Shown here: positions 43,318-54,975 of the stretch, piece by piece
Layout: each line of letters opens with the position of its first letter
Numbering within the stretch: position 1 is the first letter of the stretch
NCBI GenBank assembly: GCA_950097015.1
Contig: CATNEN010000001.1
Location: 27,371,001-27,435,000, forward strand
Source: Macrostomum hystrix
Lineage: Eukaryota > Platyhelminthes > Macrostomidae
DNA: 64,000 nucleotides
Direction: 5' to 3'
Position numbers and translations under genes: made by a program
The notes under the pieces: model-generated
Database searches by the model: none
What the model was told of the DNA's origin: nothing
The model's input: only the letters and a program-made list of their open reading frames with translations

Positions 43318-44723
43318 TGATTATTCCACTTTTTCACTTTCAATTGCTCACTTTTACTGCATCACTGCATATGTGTATGTGTGTGTGTGTTTGTGTTTCT
43401 GTGATGTATTTGTTCTCCCAATCAGGCACCTTATTTTTTTTTTTTTTTTTTTATTCTTTTTATTGTCTTTTTACGCAATTTATATACAAAGCATTTTTAT
43501 ACACTATTTACAGATTCAGTTTCATCCTTCAGAGTTCTTATCGGGAACCTTCATTTATTCTCGGAGTGTCTCAGGACGACTCTGCACACATGATAACCTG
43601 GTCTTTTGTCCTTCTGTTCTTCGCTAGTTCTGCTTCTTAATTCTGTTGATATTCCGGGTGTGCCACACAGGTAGCACCTGTTAAACATGTGGAAGTTGTC
43701 CTTCGTTATGGTCTCGTGATTCCTTCTTCCTCTTCCAGCTGATCTCTTCTCATTTGCCTGCTGTCCTTCAAACAATGAGGGATGAGCTGGCTGCTGGTTC
43801 ACCATGACCATCATAATCACGACTAGGAGTAACATGCTTGCGAAGTCTGATAATTTGCGCTGTTTCTAGATCCTTTACCGCTGCCACCAAAGTTGTCCTA
43901 GGCCTCTGTCTATATTCTTACTAAACCTTATTTCCAATAATGCAAATCCCACCGCTGTTACTAAAGTTGTCCTAGGGCTTCCCTCTTATTCAATATTAGG
44001 CCTAATCCTAACAATGCCACCAAAGTTGTTACCGGGCTAATTTTAATTCTATTGCTGTTACTAAAGTTGTTGTAGGCCTTTTATACTTTTGTCAATCTTA
44101 TGAATGTCTTTAATTATTCGCTTTATCTCAATTCAAATTGGTAGCGTTTATGTATTCAAGTATGGTAGCGTTATGTATTCAATCTGGTAGCGTTTACAAT
44201 ATGGCCGGTATTTATCTCCTCTATTCATTTACTTATAACTTTTTCTATATCAGTCTTTATTTGTCTTTATCCGTTTTATCACTCTTCAATTACTCTTCAA
44301 TTTCAGTCTTAAATTCAATCTTTAATTCAGTCTTTAATTCAGTCTTTCATTCAGTCTTCAATTCAGTCTTCAGTTCAGTCTTTTCAATTTGTCTTGGGCT
44401 TTCCAGTGGATCTAGAGTTACAGCTTTTTCTTCACTCTATTTACTTCTCTTTCGCAATGTCTCTTTTTCTCAAATAACTTTAACACAAACTCTTCAAATT
44501 CAAGCTTTCTTTATTCTGAACGCACAAACGAACGTTGTTTTTCTCCCTTCTTTCTCTCGTGTATTTATAGTAAAAATTTCCTCGTCACTTCATTATAACC
44601 TTTTATTTTTCGGTGCAGTTAAACAATCGGTGCATTAAAACAATTTTAGGCAAAGTTAAACAAAATATTAAGTTTTCGCGGGAATTTGACTTCTAAGAAA
44701 TATACAATCAGTGCCCTATCTCA
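43318..44723 (-). repeat. LTR, right copy (5' LTR in minus orientation)
   Basis: Matches 39320-40715 at an offset of 3998 bp. Carries the same TATA and AATAAA boxes and a 9-bp insertion near 44657. Confidence 0.8.
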
Positions 44724-44961
44724 ATGACAAGAGATTTAGTAAGGTGTTATTACAATAATTAAAAAGGGATGACAATAATGTCGGTTAATGAATGTGTAGG
44801 TTGAATGTAGAACACTGTTGTAACACACTGTCAACTTTGTCAATCTATTGGCTCAAGGGTTCAACAAAAAACGTTCAAACCCGAAAGGGCCTCGTTTTAA
44901 AGAACAGAACTGTGTGGATAAAATTGAAATTAACGGCACAGCATATTTATATAAAGAGTTT

Positions 44962-45077
44962 TAGACCTATTCATACAAGCTGCCGTGTGGATAAGCAGAA
45001 AATTATCGGTACAGATCCGAGTGGATAAAATTGAAATTATCGGCACGGGACCATGGGAATAAGCTCTGCCTTTAAAG
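44962..45077 (-). repeat. Right terminal inverted repeat
   Basis: Reverse complement of 39127-39246. Confidence 0.85.
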
Positions 45078-45082
45078 AAATA

Positions 45083-48000
45083 AGCTAAATAGATTGTTTA
45101 TTGACCTAAATAAAAAACTTTCAATTGCCACAGAAATTAAAGATAAAGATAGCACATAGGCAGGGCAAAGTGTCTCAGGCCCTCTCTCTTTCACCTCGTA
45201 TCTGCAGAAACTGCAATATTGTAACTTTAGGCAATTTCTATTATCTATTTTATCCTTGCATTTTTGAATTGACTAATTTTACAATACCTAATTTTATTTA
45301 GGGCATTATTTAATTGGCTAATTCCATGAGATGACGGTCATTGTGTTGGTGTATATAATCATTATTTGTACCAACCAAAGAGTAGTACCAAAGACAAAAT
45401 AACTCGAGACTTTGTATGTATTGATGGGCATTACCTCTAGATTAAGAAAACAAACATTTTAAAGTAGTTTTTGGTGGTTTTTGGTGAAAGTTGACATATT
45501 CAAATTTTCAATGTAAGTTCAAGATTCCTACAAATCCGGCAAATTTTTGTCTCAATCAATCATTTGTTGTAGTAAATAATAGCTAGATAAACAGTTATAA
45601 ACAAATTTCACATGTTAGTAGCCAGTTTTAAGCGTGTTGCTGATGATGTTGCTCCAGTTGCTGCATAATCAGTGGCTGTTGTTGCTATTGTGGCTGCTGC
45701 ATCCTCATCTGCTGAAGTTGCTGCTGCTATTGCTGCTTCATTCTTGGATTCACTGCTTGTGGAATTGACATAAGTGGCTGCAGCTGTGACTTCAACACTG
45801 TCAATGGAGCTGACAGTAGAGTCTTAGTAGGTGCTAGTGGCTGTGGCTTCGGTTCCACTGATGGCTTCTCAGCAGTTTAGGATGACGCTTGTTTGGGCTG
45901 AATTGGCCAATTTCTCTATGCCTAAGTCTCCATACCTTGGGAAGGTCAGTGGCCCCTTGGTCTTCTAGTAAGCTGCACTGGATTTGGGATGAGAACATAG
46001 GACCTAACCCCCGGCTGCTTACATGCTGTAGTGGCTGTTGGGGCCTGTGCCTTCATCTGCTTTGCTTGCTCTTCTAGGATAGAGATCCATAAAGCAGGAC
46101 GCTTCCATGTGTTTGCCAGTTTGCCAGGCTCTGCTGCTCTGGCAAACTAGGCATAACTACTATTGACTGTAGTTTGGCCTACTAGCTGTTCCTACAAGCT
46201 TTGGTGCAGTATGCTGCTGAAGTGGTTGCCAACTTGTCTTCTCACAATTCAACTCACAATTCTCCTTTTCTTTCTCTAAGTTCTTTAGCTCTGTCTGTCT
46301 GACTTTCTACTGGCAATAAATCTACTGACGATTCTCTCTAACAATCTATCTAACTCAACTATGTCTAATGCTTGTATGTCTTCTACCTCATCTTTTTGGC
46401 TCACTGCAACACACTTAAACTATTATTGATCCCAAGCCTAGTCTTCAGAATGGATACTGCTCTGTTTGTTTTGTTGCCCATGGTCCTCCTATATATAGGT
46501 CTTGGCACCCCTCCCCTAATTGGCTGGCTTAGATTTCTATTTGACATATGCTTCCTTTCTTTATAGTTGAATTTTTTGGCTTTTATTCCTCCTGACCCTT
46601 GTCTTTCCTTCCTCTCATTGACTTTATTTTAGCCAATTACATAATTGCTCATATCCTTCCTAAAATTCTATTGTTCCCAACCATGTGAAAGCTGGGGTTA
46701 GCCTTTTAAAGTTTCCTTCAAACCTGGCTGGGGGTCTGACATGTTTAAGCATGTTATATTGGTGGGTGACTGGTTGTACATTATCCTCATGTATTGTGGC
46801 ATGCACTCCACCCTAGTTTGGCTAACAGAGGATAAATGGCAGTGGACAGGCTTGACCAAAACATTTCTATATTTGTTTTGACAAGTTCCAAGATTGGTGC
46901 TAAGACTTGCAACTTTGTAACTTGGTGCGACACATCCAGTTGCACCAAGAGTTCTACTTTTATAAGTATAGACTTCGCAATCCTCAGTATGCTCCTGTCA
47001 AAATAAAACTCTTATACTAGACCTTAAGACATTTAATATATATTTTGCCTGAGAGCAGGCTGGACGCATCAACAACCCACTGGTAAGAGGAGGGCTCATC
47101 AGCCACCTCACTGAGACAGTTTCCATTAAGGTTAAGGTTAAGGTTATCCATATCCATCCAGCATTTTATTTTTCCAGAAGAGATAGTACTACTTTTTGTT
47201 GCTAACAGGGGCAACATGTAGTCAGCAAGCATGCTTGACCAAAAATGGCTTAAGTAGGCAACATGTCCTTCACAAAGTTATCTTTTTGGAAGGAAGGATG
47301 ATAGCCTACAGAGCTCATGGATTAAAGGGTCCAGAGCCTCCTCCATGCCCTCCAACTTCTTTTGATTAATATATGGGCACCAAAGATTTTGAAGATTATA
47401 TAATAAATATTAGACCACCATCCGACACCTCACTATAGAACAAGGAGACAAGAATGTCATGTGGTAGGTGAAGAATGCCTTAAATGAATACCCTAACAAT
47501 CTTATCAGCCTTACAAAGATTATACAAGTGAATGCAGCCATTCACTTGTTTGGCTGCATACAAAATCAAAAAAATTACAAACATACAAAGAATTGTTGAT
47601 TCTTGTATGTCTTCAACAGGTTGATGATTCAACCCCATCAGTCAGGTTGATAGAAGCAAGAACATTGGCAGCATCCATTTTGTGGCTCTAGTATCATCAG
47701 GTGCTTCAATTTCAGAAGCAGTTTCTTCCTAAGTTGGGCAGTCTCTCCTGGACTGTAGCAGCTGCTGCACCAGCAGGTTCTCTTGTGAGGCAAATTCTGG
47801 GTGCTGTAAAGAAGTTCCCTTAGCACTGTATAGTGGTTTTTAATGGCAGTAATGGCAGTAATGGATGGTAGAACTTGCCTTTTCTTGATTGATGGTCCAT
47901 CATTGGATGTGGTAGGTCCAATGGCACTAGAAGGGTGCTATAGATGCTATAGATGTCTTGTATATAGATGCTAAAGATGCTATAGACAAGTGATAGCAGT

Positions 48001-48360
48001 GAGTGACTACATTAGAACAACTTCCCTTTGTCTTCACTCTTCAAGAAGTTACTTAGTTACTAGTGAACTTACTATACTATACTACACTACCAAGCTGTCT
48101 CTAACTACATAGCCAATGTTAGTAGAAAAATTAGTAGAAAAAGAGGTAATACAACTAACAACTTCATTTGCAAAAAAATTACATCTTTATATCTACAATC
48201 TACATCTACAAGTTCAACAACAACATAAACTGGTAAATTCATTCCTTGAATAGAAACATATTTATCAAGTTCTATCCACACAATAAGTAAAAGCACGATT
48301 CTAATAATTGCTTGCATAATAAGCAGCAGAGCAACCAGAACTTAATATCATTGAATTAGA
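45083..48360. other. Decayed repeat DNA, probably another LTR element in minus orientation
   Basis: 45620-46090 encodes, on the minus strand, a glutamine-rich stretch broken by stops. 46220-46790 in minus orientation starts TGTACAACCAGTCACCC and contains CCTATATATAGG (46485-46496). This repeats the LTR-then-low-complexity-protein order seen in the previous element. 46990-48360 shows no recognisable frame. All calls here are tentative. Confidence 0.3.
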
Positions 48361-48379
48361 ATAGAATATATATATAGAG

Positions 48380-49945
48380 GCGCAGAAAGTTAGATAGCTT
48401 TTGCGCGCACGCGCTAGCAGAACAGTTGGGAGGGGCAGGCCATGGCGGACTGGGGATCAAGTCCGATGGCCTGCAAGTCAGCCAACAGTGTGGCATTCAG
48501 CGTCACGGTTCTTCCTTGGCCGCTGCGCAGCCGCTCGGTCGGCTGGTGCAGGAGGACCAGCGCAAGCGGGTTTCGCTCGCCGCGACCGTGACTCCTCAGA
48601 CAGTGGCCCAGCAGCATCTGGCGGCGCCGGCGCAGGGTGACGCTCAGTGCCGGGACGCCGGCACGAACCATCAGATCTCTGGACGGCAGCCTCTCCGGGT
48701 AGTGCACGCCCAGGGCGTGGCGCAGCAGGTAACTGTACAGCGCGTCCAGGGCCTTCTCTCGCGTTGCGGTCATCGGCACTGCTTCCGTGCCGTACAGGAG
48801 GATAGACTCAACGGCAGCGCGGAAGAGGCGCATCTTCAGGCTGTCTCTTGCAGCAGAGTTGAAGACGTTCCTGAGAAGGTGCGCCGCGTGCCAGGCCTGA
48901 TTCCTCCTGTCGGAGACGATGGAGTCGGGACTCATCACCAGGGAGCCGAGGTACCGAAAGTCCTCGCACACCGCGATGGCGTCTCCGTTGGGCAGATTTA
49001 GTGCCGGGGCGGTGTCAGTGCCCACGTGCAGCACTTCTGTCTTCAGTGCGTTGATCATCAGTCCAACCCGAGCGCCCTCCTCGCAAAGTTTTAAGAGAGC
49101 GCATTGGGCAGCAGCTGGATCGCGACAGAGGAGTGCGATGTCGTCGGCATACGCAAGAGCCGGTAGCGGGACTGCAGGGTGTCGGGAGCTTCGACGTGGG
49201 ACTAGCATATAGCCGTCGTCATCTAGGAGAGACCGGCGCAGCACGTAGTCCACGACCATGATGAAAAGCAGAGGAGCCAGCGTGTCGCCCTGAAGGACGC
49301 CAGAGCTTGTGCTGAACTCATCATTGGGGCCGTCGCTCGACTGAACAAATGCCCTGGAATCGCTGTACAGATCCATCACCGCAGCCACCAGTGCAGGGGG
49401 GACGCCGTAGTAGGACAGCAGCAATGCAATCGCTGGCCTGGCCACCGAGTCGAAAGCCTTCCGGAAATCCACGAAGACAATCGACACGGAGGGCAGACGG
49501 GTCTTGCAGGCCTCAATGATTGAGCGGATGGTTGCAACCTGCTCAGTGGTGGACCTGCGTGGCCGAAAACCGCTCTGGAGACTCAGCAGCAGTGGGTTGA
49601 GACCTGGCAGGAGGCGGTTGCGCAGTACTGCATTCAGCAGCTTTGCCGTGGTGCATTCCAGCGCAATGCCACTCTGGTTGTCCAGGCTTGTAGAAGCCCC
49701 CTTCTTCGGGATGGAAACGATCTTGGAGGTGCGCCATTGAGGGGGCACGCAGGCGGCCGCGTCGCCTCCAAGACTGCAGTGCATGTTCAGCACCTCGGTG
49801 ATGGCGGGGGTCAGCTCTGGTAGCTTCAGGGCCCTGGGAGGAATCGAATCCACCCCAGCAGCGGCGTCGGCACGCATGGTCCTCAGAGCCCGGCCAACCT
49901 CGCTCGTTGTGATAGGGCCAACGTTGAAGACGCTAGGTTCTGCTA
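48380..49945 (-). mobile_element. 5'-truncated non-LTR retrotransposon
   Basis: Covers the reverse-transcriptase frame plus about 70 bp of in-frame coding sequence upstream of its first ATG (PITTSEVGRALRTM) and a short 3' part. Abrupt loss of the 5' end is typical of target-primed insertion. Confidence 0.75.
48414..49877 (-). CDS. Reverse transcriptase of a non-LTR retrotransposon (RTE/CR1-like)
   Basis: 487 residues from the first ATG, no stop. RT landmarks in order: KIVSIPKKG (51-60), LQSGFRPRRSTTEQ (100-113), FVDFRKAFDSV (motif A, 135-145), GVLQGDTLAPLLF (motif B, 193-205), YADDIALL (motif C, 243-250) and INALKTEVL (motif D). Catalytic aspartates of A and C are present. The C-terminal part (LLRHALGVHYPERLP, RRRQMLLGHCLRS) resembles the tail of RTE-type elements. 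No endonuclease is present: the APE-type domain would lie upstream and has been lost by truncation. The ORF is open despite truncation, so the insertion is fairly young. Clade placement is from memory of motifs. Confidence 0.85.
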   Translation of the reverse strand: MRADAAAGVDSIPPRALKLPELTPAITEVLNMHCSLGGDAAACVPPQWRTSKIVSIPKKGASTSLDNQSGIALECTTAKLLNAVLRNRLLPGLNPLLLSLQSGFRPRRSTTEQVATIRSIIEACKTRLPSVSIVFVDFRKAFDSVARPAIALLLSYYGVPPALVAAVMDLYSDSRAFVQSSDGPNDEFSTSSGVLQGDTLAPLLFIMVVDYVLRRSLLDDDGYMLVPRRSSRHPAVPLPALAYADDIALLCRDPAAAQCALLKLCEEGARVGLMINALKTEVLHVGTDTAPALNLPNGDAIAVCEDFRYLGSLVMSPDSIVSDRRNQAWHAAHLLRNVFNSAARDSLKMRLFRAAVESILLYGTEAVPMTATREKALDALYSYLLRHALGVHYPERLPSRDLMVRAGVPALSVTLRRRRQMLLGHCLRSHGRGERNPLALVLLHQPTERLRSGQGRTVTLNATLLADLQAIGLDPQSAMACPSQLFC

Positions 49946-50253
49946 TGTTTTACAAAACATGTTTATACTTTGTTACTTTGTTAACCTTAGTATTTAAAGA
50001 TCAACACAAATTATTAGTGAAAATATAAATTTACAGGGCCACAAGGCAATATAAGCCAACATTTCACCTGCTGTCACAAATTTATTTATCTATCATTGTC
50101 ATATTTTTTCTTGAAACCATTAACTCATTGTAGCACGGCACGAATTGTTATATGGGAATAATTTTGCAGATTGCAAATTTAAATCTATAAATAGTATTTC
50201 TGATAAAATACCTAATCCCCCACAGCGCTAGTCGCCACAGAATCCTAGTTGGC
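49946..50253. other. Upstream region of RPS7
   Basis: AT-rich. CCCCCACAG at 50217-50225 is an acceptor-like site 28 bp before the RPS7 start codon and could receive a spliced leader or end a 5' UTR intron. Confidence 0.4.
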
Positions 50254-52285
50254 ATGGCAACAACCAAACTGATTAGGTCAGCTCGACCTGACACTCACCG
50301 CAAGGGAGCCGTCTCCGCTGTCCCAGACAAGCCATCCGATCTGGAGCTGCAGGTGTCCCAGACCCTGATGGATCTGCAGCAGAACTCTGACCTGAAGAAC
50401 ATGCTGCGTGAGCTGCACATCACAGGTGAGTCCGAGCAAAGTACTTCTGCTGCTTTTAAAAGCGCCATTTTTCTATTGGACAATTCTGTCCCATAAAGGC
50501 CAACATCATCCGCATAGGAATTTGTGTGTTCTGATAAATCAAATATTTGCTCTTATTGTTTTTATAAAGCTACTTAAAGTAGGCATGCCAGTAAATTTAT
50601 TGAATAGCTCCATAATAATAATAGTGCTAATAATTAATTACACCTGCCACAATCGGACCAGATGTGCAGCCGACGGCACAGCCTTAGCTATTGCGCGGTG
50701 AATGTGATGGCTGCGTACAGTCCATGGACTGGGGGACGCCACACCCACCCTCAATTACCCGCAGCTAATGCTGGTACCCCTATAACAACTGGGTGAACTG
50801 ATGCAATGCAGAGAATTGTTTCTTGCTTAAGGGCACATTGTTCTAGTAAAGTCAAGAATCGAACCCCCGACATTTGAGCCGTGAGTCCGACTCTCTATCC
50901 CAGGGTTCTGCAAACTTATTAACGCGGGCCAAGGAGAGAACCTGAAAGACGACAGTGCGCGTTTACTGATATGAGAAAGCGGAGATGAGACACGGGATAG
51001 ACGAGACAGAGGAGGGACGAAACATAGATGAGATGCGACAGGGAGAGTCCATCCCCAGATGAGAGAGATGAAACAGGAATACTGTAGGTGTTGGAAGGGG
51101 CAACAGGCCGGATGTGGGAGCTTCAAGGGCCGCTTCTGGCCCGCGGGCCGGAGTTTGCCGACGCCTGCTCTATCCGCTAGGCTTCAACGCTTTTAAACCT
51201 ACAAAGCCATCAATGCACAATGATCTTCCAGGTGCCAAGGAGGTGGAGGTGTCTGGCGGCAAGAAGTGCATCATCCTCCTGGTGCCAGTGCCGCAGCTGC
51301 GCGCCTACCAGAAGATCCACGTCCGGCTGGTGCGCGAGCTGGAGAAGAAGTACTCCGGCAAGCACGTGGTCATCATCGCCGAGCGCCGCATCCTGCCCAA
51401 GGAGTCGCCCAAGTCGCGCACTCGCCAGAAGCAGAAGCGGCCGAGGTCGCGCACTCTGACGGCCGTGCACGACGCTATGCTGAACGACCTGGTCTACCCG
51501 GCTGAGATTGTCGGCAAGCGGACCCGAGTGCGAGTGGACGGCTCCCAGCTCATGAAGGTGAGCTCTCCACCCACTTCTACGAGTAGTAATAATATAATAA
51601 AAGTGCAGGAGGGCTGCGGGCAATGGCACATCATATGGTGACACTAGACCCTCAGCCAGCGAGGAGGCAATTCTGCCCATTTCGCTGACTGGTCACTCAG
51701 TCGTGTGCATCTGCCATGACTTTCTCATCGTCAGGCAGTGTACACTCTCACTGTGCCTTGGAGGTTGGTCCTCAAGGGCGTGAATTGCACTACAAGCCCC
51801 CAAAGCCTTCTCGCCGCGGCTGCGCCTCAAATAAATGTGGCCTCGCCGCATAATCGAACTTAGGGACCTCGGTGTAAGAGGCAAATACGTGAGCCGCTCT
51901 GCCACCGACCTCTCCTGCCAGCTCTAACTTTGCATGTTAGCCGTGGGAGTACACCTGTGCCCTCCTGTCTAGCGCACACGTGTTACATCCGCCCTCAGTT
52001 TGTCATTCGCATGAATTCCCTAAGTCCGGGGAGAGTATGATATTTAGGGCTTCGAAGTGTACAGTCTTCGGGTAATAGGCAGGAGTAACTATAGCCTAGT
52101 TTGAGGTTTCGTCATATTATAAGCAAACTGCTGCTTCAATGGGATTGCCATCTCCCTCCTCGCAGGTGCACCTGGACCGGGCCAACCAGACCGCCATCGA
52201 CCACAAGCTGGACACATTCGTGTCCGTGTATCGCAGCCTCACCGGCAAGCAGGTGCTGTTCGAGTTTCCTGAATTCACCCTGTGA
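50254..52285 (+). CDS. RPS7: Small-subunit ribosomal protein eS7
   Basis: Three exons: 50254-50425, 51232-51557 and 52166-52285, all with GT-AG borders (CACAG/GTGAGT, TTCCAG/GTGC, GAAG/GTGAGC, CGCAG/GTGC); 205 residues. The protein is a component of the 40S ribosomal subunit. Landmarks: [72 protein letters not shown] and the C-terminal [10 protein letters not shown], all diagnostic of eS7. It is a few residues longer than the roughly 194-residue vertebrate protein, at the N-terminus. Intron 1 contains a minus-strand SINE family 2 copy and intron 2 a SINE family 1 copy. AATAAA lies at 52395-52400. A constitutive housekeeping gene with no sign of decay. Confidence 0.97.
50690..50910 (-). mobile_element. 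SINE family 2 copy (minus) in RPS7 intron 1
   Basis: Contains CAGTCCATGGACTGGG, GCAGCTAATGCTGGTACCCC and the reversed B box GAATCGAACCCCCGAC, the mirror of 14040-14365. Confidence 0.85.
51600..51915 (-). mobile_element. SINE family 1 copy (minus) in RPS7 intron 2
   Basis: From GCAGGAGGGCTGCGGGCAAT through AGCCAGCGAGGAGGCAATTC to the head at GTGAGCCGCTCTGCCACC, with TAATAATATAATAA (the tail) before it. Confidence 0.92.
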
Positions 52286-52394
52286 GAGCCAGGCAGAGTT
52301 GAGATGACTGTTGTGCTGAGCATCTAGAGTCTAGCTTAATGACCGCTAGCACTGTGACTGGATTCTAACCAACACAATTAACTGTGGAAATATA

Positions 52395-52400
52395 AATAAA
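52395..52400 (+). terminator. Poly(A) signal of RPS7
   Basis: AATAAA, 110 bp after the stop codon. Confidence 0.75.
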
Positions 52401-53586
52401 TTGAACTAGACACGCTTGTCAATGTTGCAATCGTACTGGTGACATTTCTGGATTGAAAAAATTTCTAGTGATGTTAGTTACTTGATTGTTTTATTTGCAC
52501 TAACAAAGCCAGCTCCATTTGAAATAAAAATCTTTAAAAATTTTATTTTTGAAAATTCCCCGAAAATGCACCTGAGAATAAACTCAAGGCCGGAGCATCA
52601 AAGTTAATTGGTCCGATCTTGTTGTCCCACTGGCACCTAGATGCTGTGCCGGCACAGAGTCCACCTGTTATTATTTGCCATTCGCTGTTGGGTACAAAAC
52701 CAGCAATTCGCTTTGATATTATCCAAATTACACACCAAGCCACTGTTTCTGGGGATTAAAAAACATCCCGCTAAAAAATAGGGATGTTTCTTTGGGTGAT
52801 TCCAGTTGGAATCTGCGCTGTTTCCAGAAAAAGAAACAGCCGAACGCTGGAAACATACCAATCGGATGATTCCATGCTTAGAATCTACCCAACTGGGCGT
52901 TTTCTCGGTGCTTCTTGGTGGCGAAATAGAATCACCCAAAGAATCCTCCAGTTCGGAAGATTCCATGCTCAGAAACCGCCGAGGAATCGCCCGTAAATAA
53001 TTCTCTGGTTGTCCCATGGGCCACTGGTTCGGGTGATTCTTCGGCGGTTTCCGCACAATTTACGGTTACATCGGCTGCTTCCTGGGTGGTTTCTTTAACT
53101 CTTGCGAGATAGGGGGGATTTTGGTAGATTCCACTCCTATTTTGCACAAAAAACCCGCCGAAGAAGCAGCCGAATTTTTTACAGGGATGGAATAAAGAGT
53201 GGAAAATGTTACTGACGCCATGCGTCTAGCCGGTATGCAATCGGCAATGGTAATAAAGGACATCGAAGATGTTTTTATTTGCTTAATCGTCAGCTTAGAT
53301 GCAGCCCACCAAATCATTTGTCTCAAATATTTCTGTTCTACCATCTTGTTGTTACTTTAGCCTGTTCGAGTGGTGTTACAAATCAGATGTGAGTTATCAG
53401 GTTGGAAAATCTCCTTAAAGTTGTATTTTGGGATTTAAAAAAGTAGCGATGTTGCTAAATATTTTGGACTTTTGCTAACCCAACCAGGACAAAACTTTAA
53501 AAGTATTTTCAGTTCATAGCTTTTTGATTTGACTGAAAGCTATATCGATATTCATCGATATTAATCAGGTCCAAAACTTGAGTCGG
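52401..53586. other. Intergenic, possible decayed DNA transposon
   Basis: Between 52780 and 53190 short motifs recur in both orientations (GGGTGATTC/GAATCACCC, GTTTCCAG/CTGGAAAC, GCCGAAGAAGCAGCCGA), giving several small hairpins. No coding frame spans it. Nature unknown. Confidence 0.3.
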
Positions 53587-53938
53587 TGGAGTCAAAGTCA
53601 CCTGTCTAACTTCCTGTCTAACACCCGACTTCCTGTCTAACAACCCGACCTCCTGTCTAACACCCGACTTCCTGTCTAACAACCTGACTTCCTGTCTAAC
53701 ACCCGACTTCCTGTCTAACACCCGACTTCCTGTCTAACACCCGACTTCCTGTCTAACACCCGACTTCCTGTCTAACACCCGACTTCCTGTCTAACAACCC
53801 GACTTCCTGTCTAACACCCGACTTCCTGTCTAACACCCGACTTCCTGTCTAACACCCGACTTCCTGTCTAACAACCCGACTTCCTGTCTAACACCCGACT
53901 TCCTGTCTAACACCCGACTTCCTGTCTAACTTCCTGTC
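53587..53938. repeat. 19-20 bp minisatellite
   Basis: About 18 units of CTTCCTGTCTAACACCCGA, some with AACAACCCGA. Confidence 0.95.
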
Positions 53939-53989
53939 TTGACTCAAAGTCAAGCTGAAACCCAAGCCTGTCACCGCGGGGGGGGGTTG

Positions 53990-54360
53990 GCGGCAGAGCG
54001 GTTAACGCGAGTGAAGTTTGCGTCTCACCCCAAAGTCCTAAGTTCGATTCCACGGCGGGGCCACATTTATTTGAGGCGCAACCCGGGAGAGAAGGCTTGA
54101 GGGCTTGTCATGCAATTTGCGCCCTTGGAGGGCCAACCTCCAAGGCACAGTGAAATGTACACTGCGTGACGATGAGAAAGTCAGGGCAGATGTACACACC
54201 TGTGTGAGCGTGTGCCTGCGTACAGTAACTGAGTGCGTGTGTGCTCAGGAGTCTGCGCGAAATGGGCAGAATTGCCTCCTCGCTGGCTGCGGGTCTACTA
54301 ACAACTGTTACCGAATAATGTGCCATTGCCCTCCTGCAATTATTATTATTTTTATTATTA
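53990..54360 (+). mobile_element. SINE family 1 copy (plus), full length
   Basis: The clearest complete copy. Head GGCGGCAGAGCGGTTAACGC, B box AAGTTCGATTCCACGG, body, then ATGTGCCATTGCCCTCCTGC and an ATTATTATT tail. Confidence 0.95.
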
Positions 54361-54654
54361 TTTTTATTAAGCTGTCACCTTGCCTTTTTGCGAGCAGCTG
54401 CATTAGGTCGCGCATTATCCTAAAGTCGTACTCTCTAGCGGTGTGTGGCCACATTTCAAATTGTGTTTTTACCATCTCAAGGTAGCGAATTGTTTCGTCG
54501 GTCACATTTGGTGTGCTTTGTGGGAAGTTTCGGGAAATGTTTCGTTACAATAGCAGTTTCGGGATTAAAGAACTTAAGTACGAATATATAAATAAGTTAG
54601 TAGATAAGGCTTCATCTTTAAGTGAGTTTAGTTTCAAAGGACCCAAATAATAAT

Positions 54655-54975
54655 GATAATTGCAGGAGGGCTGCGGGCAATGGCACATCATTTGGTGACA
54701 CTAGACCTGCAGCCAGCGACTCTGGGGCTCAGCGACTCATTTCGTTGATCCTGAGCACACACTCACATGTGTGTACATCTGCCCTGACTTTCTCATCGTC
54801 AGGCAGTGTACACTCTTACTGTACCTTGGAGGTTGGCCCTCAAGGGCGTAAATTGCACGACAAGCCCCCAAGCCTTCTCTCTGCGACTGCGCCCAAAATA
54901 AATGTGGCCTCGCCGTGGAATCGAACTTATGGTATTTGGTGCTAGAGGCAAATGCGTTAACCTCTCAGACTCAGA
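54655..54975 (-). mobile_element. SINE family 1 copy (minus)
   Basis: From ATAATTGCAGGAGGGCTGCG to AATGCGTTAACCTCTCAGAC. Inverted relative to the copy 300 bp upstream, so the pair could form a long hairpin RNA. Confidence 0.92.

Larger units (their letters stand above)
39320..44723 (-). mobile_element. LTR retrotransposon, deleted and rearranged, nested in the DNA transposon
   Basis: Direct repeats 39320-40715 and 43318-44723 (start TGATTATTCC, end CCCTATCTCA on the plus strand) are nearly identical, differing in a T run and one 9-bp indel, so insertion is recent. All internal coding traces are on the minus strand: an integrase tail, then a second LTR-like segment, then a gag-position gene. 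That internal order (pol end, LTR, gag) is permuted relative to an ordinary element. No target duplication is unambiguous; CAATG overlaps both ends. Confidence 0.7.
39122..45082. mobile_element. DNA transposon with 5-bp target duplication, split by an LTR element
   Basis: AAATA at 39122-39126 and 45078-45082 flanks inverted repeats at 39127-39246 and 44962-45077 that begin CTTTTAAAGC and CTTTAAAGGC. Each arm contains two copies of GTGCCGATAATTT followed by a TTATCCAC step. With the nested LTR element removed, the transposon would be about 550 bp and without coding sequence, so it is a non-autonomous element. Superfamily not assigned. Confidence 0.7.

Noticed and set aside
47110-47150. TTAAGG run as telomere-like repeat
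   Set aside because: Only three or four units of GGTTAA, not a telomeric array.
51114-51680. Long alternative frames over RPS7 exon 2 (both strands)
   Set aside because: Shadows of the GC-rich, strongly biased RPS7 coding sequence.
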